A DNA stretch of 42,761 nucleotides from Chara braunii (lineage: Eukaryota; Streptophyta; Charophyceae; Charales; Characeae). Positions 29,268 to 40,521 of the stretch are shown piece by piece. The stretch lies in contig BFEA01000547.1 in assembly GCA_003427395.1 (NCBI GenBank), positions 303,392 to 346,152 on the forward strand, written 5' to 3'. The notes under the pieces are model-generated. The model searched no databases, was not told the DNA's origin, and worked only from the letters and a program-made list of their open reading frames with translations. The position numbers and the translations under genes were made by a program. Numbering within the stretch: position 1 is the first letter of the stretch; the number at the start of each line of letters is the position of its first letter.

Positions 29268-30476
29268 ATGAAGATAGGTTCATACCAGTTGATCTTGCCT
29301 AAAGAGAAAGAATATATTTTTAAAGTGTGTCAAGAGTTCTCTGTTGCATTTTTTTTAAATGATGAAGAAAGAGGGCGATTGGATGTAGATATGATTAAGA
29401 TGACAAAGATCTGGACAGTTGATCATATTTCATGGAATGACAGACCAACCAAGTATGCCTTGAAAAAAGAGGTAAAAGTAGTAAAGTATCTTGATAAGGA
29501 AATTGCCTCTAATGTTGCTGAACATGTTGATAGACCGTATGCTAACCATTCGTTTGGCTTCTGGAAACCAAGGGGTGGACTGAGATGGATACAGTATCTC
29601 CAAAAGCTCAACTTAGTAACGATATGTGACGCAGGTAGCCTCCCTAATGTTGATCTCCTTTCTGAATCGTTTGTTGGTCGATGCATTTATTCATTAATTG
29701 ATTTATATTCTGACTATGATCAGTTTCCCATTGAGGGGCCTTATTCAAATGTGCGTGGTACCTCAGGGCTGTACCAATGGTGTGACAGTGGTACAAAGGG
29801 ATATGATCCAAGTCATGCAGGATATCTCACCTGGGATAACTAGTCCTTACATTGATGATAACCTTGTGAAAGGACCCCTCGTAAGAGATGAGACTTTGAT
29901 CGCTGATGGAGTCAGGAAGTTTGTCTGGGAGCATGCTGAGAGAGTGAAAATGGTCATATAGAGACTTCATAAATATAACCTGACCGCCAGTGGACCAAAG
30001 CAGAGGTAACCATCTTAGGCCTTAGATGTTTCTCCAAAGGTAGGAGCCCTGACCCCAAGAAGATAGACAAAATTTAGAACTGACCTCTGCCTCTCAAGCG
30101 AGTGACAGATGTCAGAAGCTTCTTGGGTGTCTGTGGGTTTTGGAGGATTTTTATTCCTCATTTTGCTACCCTTGCAGAACCTCTAAGAGGAATGGTGAGA
30201 CAAGGGGCGAACTTATCTTAGACTGAGAAAAGACAAAATGTTGCAGAAACTTTACCAGAAAAATTAAAAGATGGGGAAGTAGTGTTGGGAGTGCGATTCT
30301 ATGAGGAAGAGGAGGGAAAACCCTTCATTATCGAGGCAGATGGGGGACAAGTGGCTCTTGGTGGTGTGTACTTATCCAGAAAGACGAGAATGAAAATGAA
30401 AGACCTTTGGGATTTGATAGTAGAATTTTTAACTCTACAGAAAGAGGCTACACCCAGTTTAGGAAAATGTTACTGA
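29268..30476 (+). pseudogene. Reverse transcriptase and start of RNase H, element G
   Basis: The N-terminal frame (29268-29735) has WNDRPTKYALKKEV (primer-grip side), FGFWKPRGGLRWIQYLQKLN, TICDAGSLPNVD, and LIDLYSDYDQFPI with the first catalytic Asp. A frameshift at about 29740 leads to VPQGCTNGVTVVQRDM and the catalytic YIDD at 29848-29859, then VRKFVWEHAERV. A TAG follows at 29959; after it RLHKYNLTASGPK (tether) and a thumb-like SFLGVCGFWRIFIPHF remain in frames with stops. The RNase H start (FIIEADGGQVALGGVYLS) is at about 30320. The motif set is Ty3/gypsy, but YIDD and the GYDQ variant differ clearly from N. Confidence 0.85.
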
Positions 30477-31079
30477 CAATCATCCATTGCCTAAGGTGCT
30501 TCATGTATTATGTACTTTAAAGGAGATTCATTCATGAGGACTGATACATCTGCTGTGATTGGTGCTATTAAAAACATCAACAAGCGATTCCCACTGAAAA
30601 GAATCGGGCAGAAAACCTTGCTGTGATTGGTGCTATTAAAAACATCAACAAGCGATTCCCACTGAAAAGAATCGGGCAGAAAACCTAAGTCGGATTGAAT
30701 GGAGAAAAGATGAAGATGAAGATATTAATGGGACAATAGAAGGGTCTGCCTATGTTGATAACTTCCTGAATGAGGAAGATGATTCCCACTTAAAAGAATT
30801 GGGCAGAAAACCTAAGTCGGATTGAATGGAGAAAAGATGAAGATGAAGACATTAATGGGACAATAGAAGAGTCTGCCTATGTTGATAACTAACTGAATGA
30901 GGAAGATGATGAGGAGTATAAGGCTCCAAGCTCTTACAAGTGGAGCTTATGGTCTGAAGAGAGAGACATCTGGGGAGAAATCCCTGATGCTTATGTCGAT
31001 GAATTAATTCTTGAAAAGAAAGAAGAAGAAGAGCAAAATTAATGGTATGCTAGGGTCAACGTAGCGGCTGTGGCTGCTC
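30477..31079 (+). pseudogene. Rest of RNase H and linker of G, with tandem duplications
   Basis: Pieces such as TDTSAVIGAIKN (30540-30575) and LSRIEW (30690) fit the third Asp region and the ADALSR-like end of RNase H. The 66-bp segment starting at 30554 is repeated at 30620. The segment from GGGCAGAAAACCTAAGTCGG (30671) is repeated at 30804 over about 110 bp. Stops break all frames. An acidic, Glu-rich linker leads to the integrase. Confidence 0.6.
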
Positions 31080-31480
31080 ATGAACTGGGAGAGTTTTGGT
31101 TCAAAAAATGAGGAAGATGGTGAGAAGAAAGAGGAAGAGATATTATTTATCTTTGAAGAACATGATGAAATTTATCAAGAGATTGGGAAGAAGATGGAAA
31201 GAGAGCGATTAAAGGAATATTACTGCAAAAACTTAAAGAAAAAGTTTAGATTAAAGAGAGGTCACCTCTTTGTGGATGGCAAAGGAGGTTTGCCTCCACT
31301 AAGAGTTGTTTGTGGGAAGGAAAGACAACTAGAAATAATTGTTGTTCTGCACGAGGGGGTTATAGAGTTGCTGAAGCAACCTACTCTAAAACAGTCAAAC
31401 TCTACTTCTGGCCTAACATGAGAGACATGATTTACAGATTTTGTTAGTTTTTTGTATTATGTAAGAAAAGGTCTACTACG
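31080..31480 (+). pseudogene. Integrase zinc-binding region, element G
   Basis: The frame 31080-31421 starts with an acidic coiled stretch (NEEDGEKKEEEI), then HLFVDGKGGLPPLRVVCGKE and IVVLHEGV, the typical lead-in of gypsy integrase with the first His. A frame change near 31365 leads to KLYFWPNMRDMIYRF and, after a TAG at 31445, VLCKKRS, which would supply the second Cys. It is the HHCC domain in broken form. Confidence 0.7.
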
Positions 31481-31483
31481 AGG

Positions 31484-32098
31484 ATGATTGAACCCTTGTT
31501 TCCTACTACACTAGCAGAGTCATGGAGTCGGGTCCACTTGGACGTTATTACCATGTCTTTGGGTAAGGGTGGGATGAGATACATACTGAACATGAGGGAT
31601 AATTTCTCAGGATATGTCGAGGCAAAGATTCTGAAAAGGAAAACAGCCGAGCAAGTGGTTGACTGGATAGAGGAAGTCTATCTCAACTACTCTTTTATCA
31701 GAGAGTTTGTCTCAGATAGAGAATCTGAATTCAAGAATGAGATCGTAAGAAGAACTACTCTCAGACTGGGAGTCAGAATTCGTTATGTAGCCACCTATCA
31801 TCCTCAAGCAAATGCACTAGTCGAAAAAGGTCATAGGACGCTGAAAGATTCATTGGCTAAATGGTGTGAAGGAAACCTCAATAATTGGCCAACTGTATTG
31901 AGAGTTGTAGTTTATGCGGACAATATCACTGTCAAGAGAACCACTTGTTATGCTCCATTCATTCTGTGGTATGGTCGGGATGCTACTCTGCCTATTGAAA
32001 GTATAATCAAGACGTGGTCGAGCCAAGAGAGTGACAAAGAGTATTCTATTTCACTTCAGATCAGAATGAGACAGATATCAGAAGTTGACCAGGCATAA
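31484..32098 (+). pseudogene. Integrase catalytic core, element G
   Basis: 204 codons are open. The DD35E residues are Asp 20 (HLDVITM, codon 31541), Asp 78 (VSDRESEF, codon 31715) and Glu 114 (HPQANALVEKGHR, codon 31823), with 35 residues between the second and third. The rest follows the gypsy pattern (WPTVLRVVVYADN, PFILWYGRDATLP). No chromodomain follows; the frame ends at TAA 32096. It would insert cDNA into the genome. The core is intact, but upstream lesions cut it off from the rest of Pol. Confidence 0.88.
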
Positions 32099-33862
32099 AC
32101 TTTATTGTTTTTATAAGTGACAGAGACGATGAGATAAAAGTGTCATAAATACTGGGCTGCAGTTGATCCACGAGCATCAGATCCCTGAGTGGGGAGTAAC
32201 TGTGAAGTGCAGTTGCAGTGATATTAAGTTCAGAGAAAATCGTGGTTGTGGTACAAGAGTTAGTTTTGATCTCATGATGAAGAGAGAATCTGACGGGCAT
32301 AATAAAAGTTCAGCTCTAACTGACTAGAGAGTTGTCAGTGGACGAACTTCGTGACTTCTGACTAAGTTGCCTGTCCAAGAGAGTTGTCGAGAAGATAGGC
32401 ATAAAGAAGTTCAGCCTTGCTTGACCAGAGAGTTGTCAGCATGGGGACTTTGTGTTTCTTGACTAAGTTGCTTATCTTTTGTTCCAAATGAGGGAAGGGA
32501 CCTCTCTGGGGCCAGTATGTTTATGCTCCCTTGAGGCGGACGGGAGGTCTCTTGGGAGTACTCTTAGATGAGGGAAGGGACCTCTCTGGGATCAGCACTT
32601 TGTATTTCCTGAGGCTAAGGGGGAGTCTTTAGGAAATGCATTGTCGGTTGTTTGCTGTTGTTGTTTAGTGCTACTTGAGACTGAAGGGACATCTTTTGAG
32701 AAATGTTTGTTTTGTTATCTGGGGCATGTACTGCTTGACTGTGTTGATTCTCTGTGTCTGAGATTTCCTTCACTAACCTAAAGATGCATTGATTGTCGGG
32801 GCCATCCAGAGCTTTACGGCAGTAGGTTGCAATGTAGTGGGGTCAGCAGGTCCCCGATGCGAGTGTCGAATTCCGTAGTTGACTAAGACTCTGGGAGTCT
32901 GGCCTGTGAGGTCAAAAGGGGTCAGTTGGAACCCTACCGCAGTCAGAGGATGCAATCCAGTGAGGTTCGCCAGAGCCTGGAACCGTGGTTAGACTGGGTC
33001 CCACGTTCAAAAATTAAGGCAGGGCAGCCAGCGCCCTAGGCTGAAAACTGATGGGTGAGTCAGTCCCCGACCGCAGTGGTCAAATTCGGGTACATGACAG
33101 TTTGACTGACGGGAGGTCTACTGTCATAGGGTGACCAGACCCGCTATAGTCTGGGTGTCTTGGTGGGACCCGCTATAGTCTGGGTGTCTTGGTGGTCCTG
33201 ACCTGGAAGTAGGTTAAAGAGGTCGTCAAGACAAACGGTTTGATTGGTCCTCGTCCGAGGCGGGCCGAATAAGGTATGTCAGGCTGAAGGGAGGTCTGCC
33301 ATTCCTTGCCAGTGGTGGGCTAAAACCAAGGCAATCAATAACTCTTGGGTGTGAAGAACTGTTTATGTTTATTTATTATTTTATAATGGGTTTTTATATT
33401 TATTTATTTTTATTTAATTACTGATTGATGACTGCTTGCCAGGGAGTCGGTATGTTGAGACTGTGAGACTCGCTGTTTTGTAGGATCATGCAGACGCTTC
33501 AAGCACTCCAAGGCCAAAACAAGAAAATGGGGTTTGGTATCCCCTGAGTTGCTTGAGAAGTTGAAAAACATCTCACTCAAGTCAGAAAACAAGAAAAGGG
33601 TTTTGTATACCCTATCCCGAGTATGGCAGACAGAATGAGTGTCCTCAACGTTAAAGTCAATTGGGCAATATTCCTGGTATCACTGTCAAAACAAGAAACA
33701 AGGTAACTTCATAGTTGAAAAAGTCCAGTGGCAAGTCAAACCAGTAGCAGATGAGAAATCCTTCTTAAATTTAGTTGGTGGGTGACAAGCGGCCTGGTTT
33801 ACAACCTGACCTCGAGGTATTCAAACTCTTAAGCCAGGGACGCTATGGAATGGATTGAAAAG
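32099..33862. other. Long non-coding tail of G between integrase and antisense ORF
   Basis: I see no protein here. Short repeats dominate. AGAGAGTTGTCAG occurs at 32326 and 32428. ATGAGGGAAGGGACCTCTCTGGG occurs at 32487 and 32569 (shared core of 20 bases or less). GGGAGGTCT occurs at 32540, 33112 and 33289. A 29-bp unit beginning GACCCGCTATAGTC occurs at 33138 and 33167. An AT-rich stretch lies at 33360-33425. Several purine runs resemble extra polypurine tracts. Confidence 0.6.
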
Positions 33863-34306
33863 TCAATACAAAGAAAAGACTAAGAAGTTCACGAAAAAAT
33901 CGCGTTTATACAAGATATAGAGGATAGCCATGAAATCAAGTTGAAGAAGTGTGAGAAGAATGAAAATACAGAAAAGAGTACAATCACTAAGATGAGGAGT
34001 GGGAGAAACTGAACATGGGATAGGGGCTGGAGGGATTGGCATTAGGGCCCTGTTTGACGTGGGAGTAGCGGGGGCTCTGGGCGAGTATGGGGGAGAGGAG
34101 GTGCTTGGGGCGCCACAGCGCGCTTCAAGCTTTTTCTGATAGTACTCCATCTTAGTGGGAGATGGAGTCCTTTCGTGCCAACCAACAAGAGAAGGATGCG
34201 AGTATGGTCTTGTATAGGATCCATAACCTCGCATCTCTTCCTCCTCTTCGAACCAGCTATACTCGCGCCTTGTGCGAGGAGGCGGTTCTTCACGAGCCTT
34301 ACCCAC
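33863..34306 (-). CDS. Antisense ORF of element G (unknown protein)
   Basis: 147 codons on the minus strand, between pol and the 3' LTR. It starts MGKAREEPPPRTRREYSW, continues with an acidic run (FEEEEEMRGYG), then RTPSPTKMEYYQKKLEARC and a Pro/Ser-rich stretch (STSSPPYSPRAPATP). The last 45 residues are very hydrophobic (LFCIFILLTLLQLDFMAILY), either a membrane segment or an unspliced pyrimidine-rich intron read through. An antisense gene at this place is known in the Tat/Ogre/Grande group of plant gypsy elements. No similarity to those proteins can be claimed from sight. The overlapping plus-strand frame 34162-34713 looks like its shadow. Confidence 0.4.
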   Translation of the reverse strand: MGKAREEPPPRTRREYSWFEEEEEMRGYGSYTRPYSHPSLVGWHERTPSPTKMEYYQKKLEARCGAPSTSSPPYSPRAPATPTSNRALMPIPPAPIPCSVSPTPHLSDCTLFCIFILLTLLQLDFMAILYILYKRDFFVNFLVFSLY

Positions 34307-34617
34307 TTTTCCGCCTCTACCCCTTGTCCACTACGTGCCTCAGTTATAGTGAAAGAAGAATCGAAAAGGAAAAGAGACGTGCGACGATGGGGATCGAGAC
34401 TGGGTTAACACTGCAAGAGAAAGAAGGGTATGCTATTAAAGAAGAAAGAGGAACGGTTGTGGACTACGCAGAAAAGAGCACTTCGAAAGGGGAAGCACGA
34501 GCTAGCACTTGGTGCAGAATTGCCATGAGAAACTTCCTTATGAATTGCACTGCGAGAATGAATGAGAATGTTGCTATCGGTGTTCCTTTTCTGTTAACTA
34601 AATGTTCTTTCTGCCCA

Positions 34618-34640
34618 GCGGGGAAGGGCGGGGGTTTGGT
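34618..34640 (+). other. Possible polypurine tract of element G
   Basis: GCGGGGAAGGGCGGGGG followed by TTTGG lies just before the 3' LTR start at 34645. The purine block ends about ten bases from the LTR, farther than usual, so the tract or the LTR start may be slightly displaced. Confidence 0.5.
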
Positions 34641-35671
34641 ATCATGTCGGAGGGCGCGGTGTCCCGACCCTTCGATGTGTATCAGGTCATCATCTGTTCA
34701 CTTACCACTGTAAGCCCGGTATCAGTCCGTAGGGTCGTATGGAATTGACAGGCCCAGATACTAGGTTTTCGAGTGATATTGCGCAGGTTCAGTATCCTGC
34801 CTTACAGTGCCGTCCCGTAATTGAAGTGACCGTCCGGGTTGCCTAGCGTGATAAAAAAAGGGTAGCATGGTCAACCGCGCGTTGGTCCTCGATGGTCATG
34901 ATCAGGGCTAAGTGCAGAAGTGGGATAACGATAGTCGGTTTGGTTCTCGCAACCGCACGTCGGGTCCCTACTGTCATGTTCTGGGGTAGGTGCGGTGGCG
35001 ACGGTCACCGTCAGTAAAAGAGGGAAAGGTCGAGTGTTGAGCTTGGATCCGTGCCTAGACCTAGATCGAGGACATTGTGTCTCGGGGCCTGGTGGGTTTA
35101 GTGGTATATCGGCGCGAGAAATTTTGAAGCGTTGTTCTCTCCTCTCTGATATTATTACCTCTTCTATTGTCTATTCATTTATTTAATCTTTCCTTCGGTT
35201 ACTTCGCGGGGTGCGGCTAACGGCTCATTTTTGAACCATGATCATAAAAGGACGGTCTAGACTGGCCTGACCTTCTTCGTCTTGCTCTAATACTGACTCG
35301 ACTGACTGGGCGCCATACAGTAGGACCTCAAAAAGAGGGGCGACCCGCGACCGCTTTGGCAGGAGGCTTATCACCCCCTGTGGAAGGTCATAAGCCCCCT
35401 CCTTGCCATCGGATGCGGGTACCCGTTAGTTGTAGTCCAGTGATTCCTTTTGGAATAGAAAGGTTGTCGGTCGGTATCCCGTTATGGGACCACCGCTTTA
35501 GGCATGTAGTCACATCACCGGGATTAGTGATTGACAGTAACACTATGTGTCGGGCGCGTGCTCTGACTGTTGAGCTTCGGCCTCCCAAATTTTCTTTATA
35601 GATTAATTGTCTTATTTATTTTATTAGCCACTTGAGTTCCTCATTTAGAACGTGGAGGGGGAGGGGTCGCG

Positions 35672-36348
35672 ATAGGAGACAAGCCTATAAAGGACGAGGC
35701 AAACGAGTCCTCGGTGGCCAACCTGAAGGATGCGTTCAGGAGCTTCCATCGTGCTAACGACTGGCGAACTGAGCTCGAAGCAGGAAGTGGCTAGGTGTTC
35801 GTGAGAAGGGGCAGGCTGAGTGTGTGTGCTTTGCGTACCGTAACTCTGCTGGTCGTGAGATCGTAGTCATGGTACGGAGCAGCGGACTGTACGACTATAG
35901 GCCAAGGTGTCTCTAGTTTCTTTGGAGATGGGAGCAAATGTCAGGAGAAGGGCCTACGGTGACGGTCCTGCTGGACTACAACTACGGTAGGCAAGAGGCG
36001 AAACTGAGGGTAAACGTAGGAGGAAAAGAGGAGGAAATGAGGGCAGACCAATGTTCGCAGTTGGCGATCACAGAGGCCAAGGACAGAGACGAAAGGAGAT
36101 GCAGGTGAGACGCGGTCACGAATGAAATCAAGGTGACCGTCTCGTACTTGGAGGCGAAAACCTCTACGGACACGGTAGAACGCGAGCAACAGCACCTGGA
36201 CCGCAATACTGAAGCTGAGAGCGACGCCAGTGACTTGAACGCGGAGACCCAGTCTTGGCATGGGTTGGACCAGTGGCGGAGGGACCATCCATTGGCTGGG
36301 CCTGTGGAGAGTGGTCCAGAGGCCAACTCACGACGGAGATGTAACTAA
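35672..36348 (+). pseudogene. LTR ORF1 of element G, 3' copy
   Basis: It is homologous to 15609-16289. The start codon is ATA, a 4-bp deletion lies near 35805, TAG interrupts near 35913 and TGA near 36107. The tail from VTVSYLEA to the TAA at 36346 is open. Where the 5' copy has its first TAG, this copy has TGG. Differences from the 5' copy are spread over all codon positions, giving no sign of recent selection. Confidence 0.5.
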
Positions 36349-36587
36349 GAGTACTGGACAGTTACAGGTCGGGGGCGACCTGTGACAGAGCGTGACGATT
36401 ATGCTCAAGTGGGAGGAAAGGGACTCGGAGAAAAAGGGGGAGATGTTTGGATGGCTCATGGGGGATAGTGCGCTACCAGTGGAGAGTGTGAGAAGGCGTG
36501 GTGGTGTACAGAGTAGCTATGGTTGACGTCACTCACTTGGGATTTTCTGTCATATGCGCGGGGGACCATCACTGAGTGGTTCAGTCT

Positions 36588-37192
36588 TTTGTCGTGGGCA
36601 GGTCATGCGGGTCTCGTGCCTGGCGACTCTGTCTTCCCTAAACAAGCAAGCGAGGAAGGATTCGGGATTGGCCGACTGGGCGCCTCATGCGTGACCGGGG
36701 CGAAGCTGCACGTTCGCGGGCTACGGATAGAACCTTGCTTGCAGTAGCCAGGCAGGACAAGCAAGACGTGAGCCTAATCTTCGCCGTTGACGTGAAGCTC
36801 CTCCTCAAGACGCGACGTTGCTTGGCACCCCATGCAGTACTGAGCAGTGCTGATGTCCGAGTGTTGCAGGTGACGAAAATAATGGAACACTACCATGCGT
36901 ATGCGAAAGAGGACGGATTAGGGAGACAGGGAAGACTCTGGGAGATCCTGTGAGAAAGAGAGGCTTTCGTGAAGAAGGGGAGTGGTGTACAAGAAAGTGA
37001 TGTTGGCATCACCTCTCTTGCTAAAGCCACTTCATGACTAACAGTGGTCAGTCTCGTGGTACAGGCTGAGGAGCACGCAATCTCTTGGAAAGTCGATGAT
37101 TGATGGTTTCCCCATTCGACCTCTCATCCGAACCCTTCACTTGATCTATGTCGTAGACGTCGTGTGCTCATATGTTCTGGGCTCGATAGTTT
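36588..37192 (+). repeat. 605-bp LTR segment present only in the 3' LTR of G
   Basis: The 5' LTR lacks this segment; element N stands in its place (16515-22098). It contains an open frame 36687-36953 (88 codons). Parts of this frame look protein-like (DVSLIFAVDVKLLLKTRRC, MEHYHAYAKEDG), but it has no convincing start and no recognised family. It may be the C-terminal continuation of LTR ORF1 in the ancestral LTR. Confidence 0.6.
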
Positions 37193-39479
37193 GAAGGCAA
37201 CCCGTGGACTGCTGTCAACGGGTGTATTGAGCAGAAAATGACCTCAGCTGATGTTATCTCCCGTACCTGAGCCGTTATGTTTGACTTCGCTTGCATTATT
37301 CCGTCTTTCTCTTAACGTTGTTCGCGTTCAAGATCTCTTTCGGCAGGCTTCTAGTAATTTCGACTTTCTTGTGGTCAGTGGTTTTGCACGTTACTGCTTT
37401 ACCCGTCTCAAGGCACCTAGCCTACAAGGTGCTTGCTTGTGTGAAGGTAAATAGTCGTAACCTAGAAGTAAAGGGGGTGAGAGGAAGACTCGCAGAAGTG
37501 GAGAACGGCGGAGACAACGGGGTCGTCCCCATTATTGGTTGACGTCGCCAACAGGCCGCAACAGTCTATAGCTTACTTGAGTTCTGACTTTGCACGATTG
37601 GGGGCCGACATTGTTGATCTTCTTATTCGACCAACCTTCTCTGTGTTTGCGGCCCTAGTCTGTGTCACGAGCGCCACGCATTCATGAGCGCTTTAGATAA
37701 TTGTCGTGGACTCGGTAGCTTGAAGGCGACCCGAGAACTGTCGGCAGTGGGCATGCTGAATGGGAAATAATTTCTGGATTGATGTTGTCTTTTTTGCTTG
37801 AGTCGTTATGTCATGAAACAGGGGCTGCGAAGTGGACCTGCACTGAGAGAAGTAGCAAATGCTAACCCTTGATAGGGAGCGGGTCTGAGGCGTTGTAAGC
37901 GAACTCCGGTCTTGAACATATATTGTATATCACTCTCTCTGTCATATAGTTCGGATTGAGAGTTGCCTAGGGCTATCGAGCGGGGTCAATCCATGATCTT
38001 GCGCATGCTCCAGAAAACAGTTACGCAATAAGTGATATTAAAAGAGCAGAGGTGGGGAGAAATGACAGTCACCAAGCAACATAAATAATTGAGATCTGAC
38101 GAAGAGACGGAGCGTGCAAAGCGGACTCTGGGTGTTAATTGAGATCTTGCGAGCTTTGAACCACTTTTAATGAGATGACATTGTGGTCGAGAACAGGCTG
38201 GAAAGTTGGAAGGGTAGAGACAAGTAACAGCTAAGCATATTCATAGAGTCGAGTAGTCCTGAATGCCGTCAGAAGTTAATGGGCTATGGATTGAGGGGAT
38301 TGCTAATTGGCTGTCATGTCAGTGAGTGGTGAAACGGTTCAGATAAGTTGCCTTGCCACTTTCTTCTGTGGGTATAGTAAAACAAAAAAAAAGAAGTGAC
38401 GAGCAAAAAGTATGAAGATATGGTTGCGAGTTTTTGATGGGTTGAGTCTCTATGAGTTGTCGCTTTTTCTGGGCGCTTTATCGTTGTTCCCTCACTTTGC
38501 ATCTCGTTGCTTGTCTCCTTGTCCTCGGTCGTAATGGGACCAATTGGGTTTTCATTTACCGATTCCTCAAATTGGGGGAAAGCTTGACGACTCCTTGATT
38601 ACTAGAGAGAGTTGAGTGAGTTTTTCCCTATTAGAGTAAAAACATCCATGCTTTGTTGCAAACACCCTCTCTTGATTTATGAATGGGAAAAGGGTAAATC
38701 TAAGAAAGATTGCTTACCTTCTAGTTAAGTACATGCTCGACAGAGACTAGTGAAATCTCGGTTTGTGTATGTTCTTGACTAAAGGGGCTGATAAGAAGTG
38801 TGATTTTGACTAACCCTGCCAGATAACACGAGTGAGCCTGTTTAAAAGTCAGCGTTAATTATAACTTGACTGTTGAGGTTGACAGGGTTGGCCCCTTTTC
38901 CCTGATTATTTCAACTGGGGAAAGTAGAAAAATGTATATGTGAGCCTATGGGTATCTAGAGCATACAATTCTTATCCGAGATCACTGATGGCACGCTCAA
39001 TCTGCTTCTCCTAACGACTATCTGAGAGGACATGATCCCTCATGAGTTTGTGGCGTGGACAGATCAGTTTTCCTCGGTCTCTAACTTTAGTCAGATCTAC
39101 CAGCTCTTGAGGGAAGTGTAGGAAGTATTGTCGATTGTCTGTGTGCTCAGTCTGGAGATGCTAGTGATCTCGTGAACAACACTAATCAGGGGGCTGTCCA
39201 GATACGCTTGCGTTGGTAAGTTCTGCTGGCTATGATACTCGACACGCCGCTTAAAGGCGCTCGGTTTCCCACGCTGGCGATCTAAAGTAGAGAAGCCTTT
39301 GCCACACAGTGGGGCTATAGCTGGGGTCGCCACTTGCTGTAGTAGCGGACTGTCACTATTTGCTCCAAATCCTAGCCAATCATGGTGTACCTGTCTATGA
39401 TCAAAGATTGGTTACTATGAAGAACCTCTCATTCAGTGCGTTTCTCGTGCTTTTTAGTTGGAGCTGTAGTTGAGAACGC

Positions 39480-39740
39480 TTGCAAAAACGGGGAGGTGAA
39501 AATGCTTTATTGATGACCTATGCACTTCTTCAGGATAAGGTGAAAACCTGGGAAGAGGAAGCACTTGAGGACTTTCAGTGCCACATAAGGTTAATGAGGG
39601 AGCATGCACTGACAGCGGCGAAGACCCAGAAAAACATTGAGTACATTATATACTCTTATGGGCCTAGTGGAGAACTGTACAGTACCTACTCATCTTTCGA
39701 GACGATCGAACAGGCCAGGATGGAGTCCGGGAGAGTGTGA
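39480..39740 (+). pseudogene. LTR ORF2 of element G, 3' copy
   Basis: The frame is open for 86 codons, from a non-ATG codon at 39480 to TGA at 39738. The first ATG in frame is 39513. It shares TYALLQDKVKTWEEEA and DFQCHIRLMREHAL with the 5' copy and continues further (SYGPSGELYSTYSSFETIEQ), which shows that the TAG in the 5' copy is a later lesion. Unknown function. Confidence 0.4.
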
Positions 39741-39784
39741 AAGTGCAAAGACCCCTCTCCTCAAGCACTTCGTCAATATGCCCG

Positions 39785-40450
39785 ACTAGTAAGCAACGCA
39801 CAACTTTCAAATATCGCAGTACTCAATGACGTGCTAACCAGTGTCACGGTACTTAGTGTTGTGCTATCAAGTGAGCAATACTTAGTGTCATGCTATCAAG
39901 TGTACAGTCATGTGCCGTGTTGTGCTATCAAACGAACAATATTCAACACCCTGCTAAGTAATCCATATTCAGTGACCTATCATTTCAACAACATTAGGCC
40001 ATCGGAGGGGGTTATCAGGAAACCTCAGTTAAGGACAGTCAGCATTCAATTAGCATTCAATTAGCATTCAATCAGCATTCCATCAACGTTCCAACAGTGC
40101 TCAGCGCTGTTATCAGTGAACAGTACTCAACACTGTTATCAGAGAACAGTACACAACGTTGTTATCAGATAACAATACTCAACGTTGTTATCAGAGACAA
40201 GTGCTCAGCGCTGTTATCAGTGAGCAGCACTCAACACTCCTATCAAGTGAACAGTATTCAGCGCTGTTATCAGAGACCAGTGCTCAGCGCTATTATCAGT
40301 GAGTCGTACTTAGTGTTGCTAACAAGTGAGTTGTACTCAGCGCTGCTATCAAGTGAGCAGTACTCTGTGTCGCTATTAAGTGGGCAATATCCAATCAGTA
40401 TTAAATCAGTATTCAATCGGTGTTCAATCGGTATTCAATAAGTGGTCAAT
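39785..40450. repeat. 26-bp tandem repeat region in the 3' LTR of G
   Basis: About eleven units of the type TGCTCAGCGCTGTTATCAGT plus GAACAG run from 40096 to 40385. They are flanked by diverged units (39840-39950) and by 11-bp units of the ATTCAATCGGT type (40390-40450). The open frame 40097-40441 is a product of the repeat and not a gene. Confidence 0.88.
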
Positions 40451-40521
40451 CAGCATTCTGTCATCCGGGTCGCTCGAACCTTCCAGTTAGAGCCAATCAG
40501 TTTCAATACCCACTTCAGCAC

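Noticed and set aside
34162-34713. 183-codon plus-strand frame across the 3' LTR start
   Set aside because: It overlaps the better-looking antisense ORF and runs into the LTR; no domain recognised.
40097-40441. 114-codon open frame
   Set aside because: It is a translation of the 26-bp tandem repeat; the repeat explains the absence of stops.
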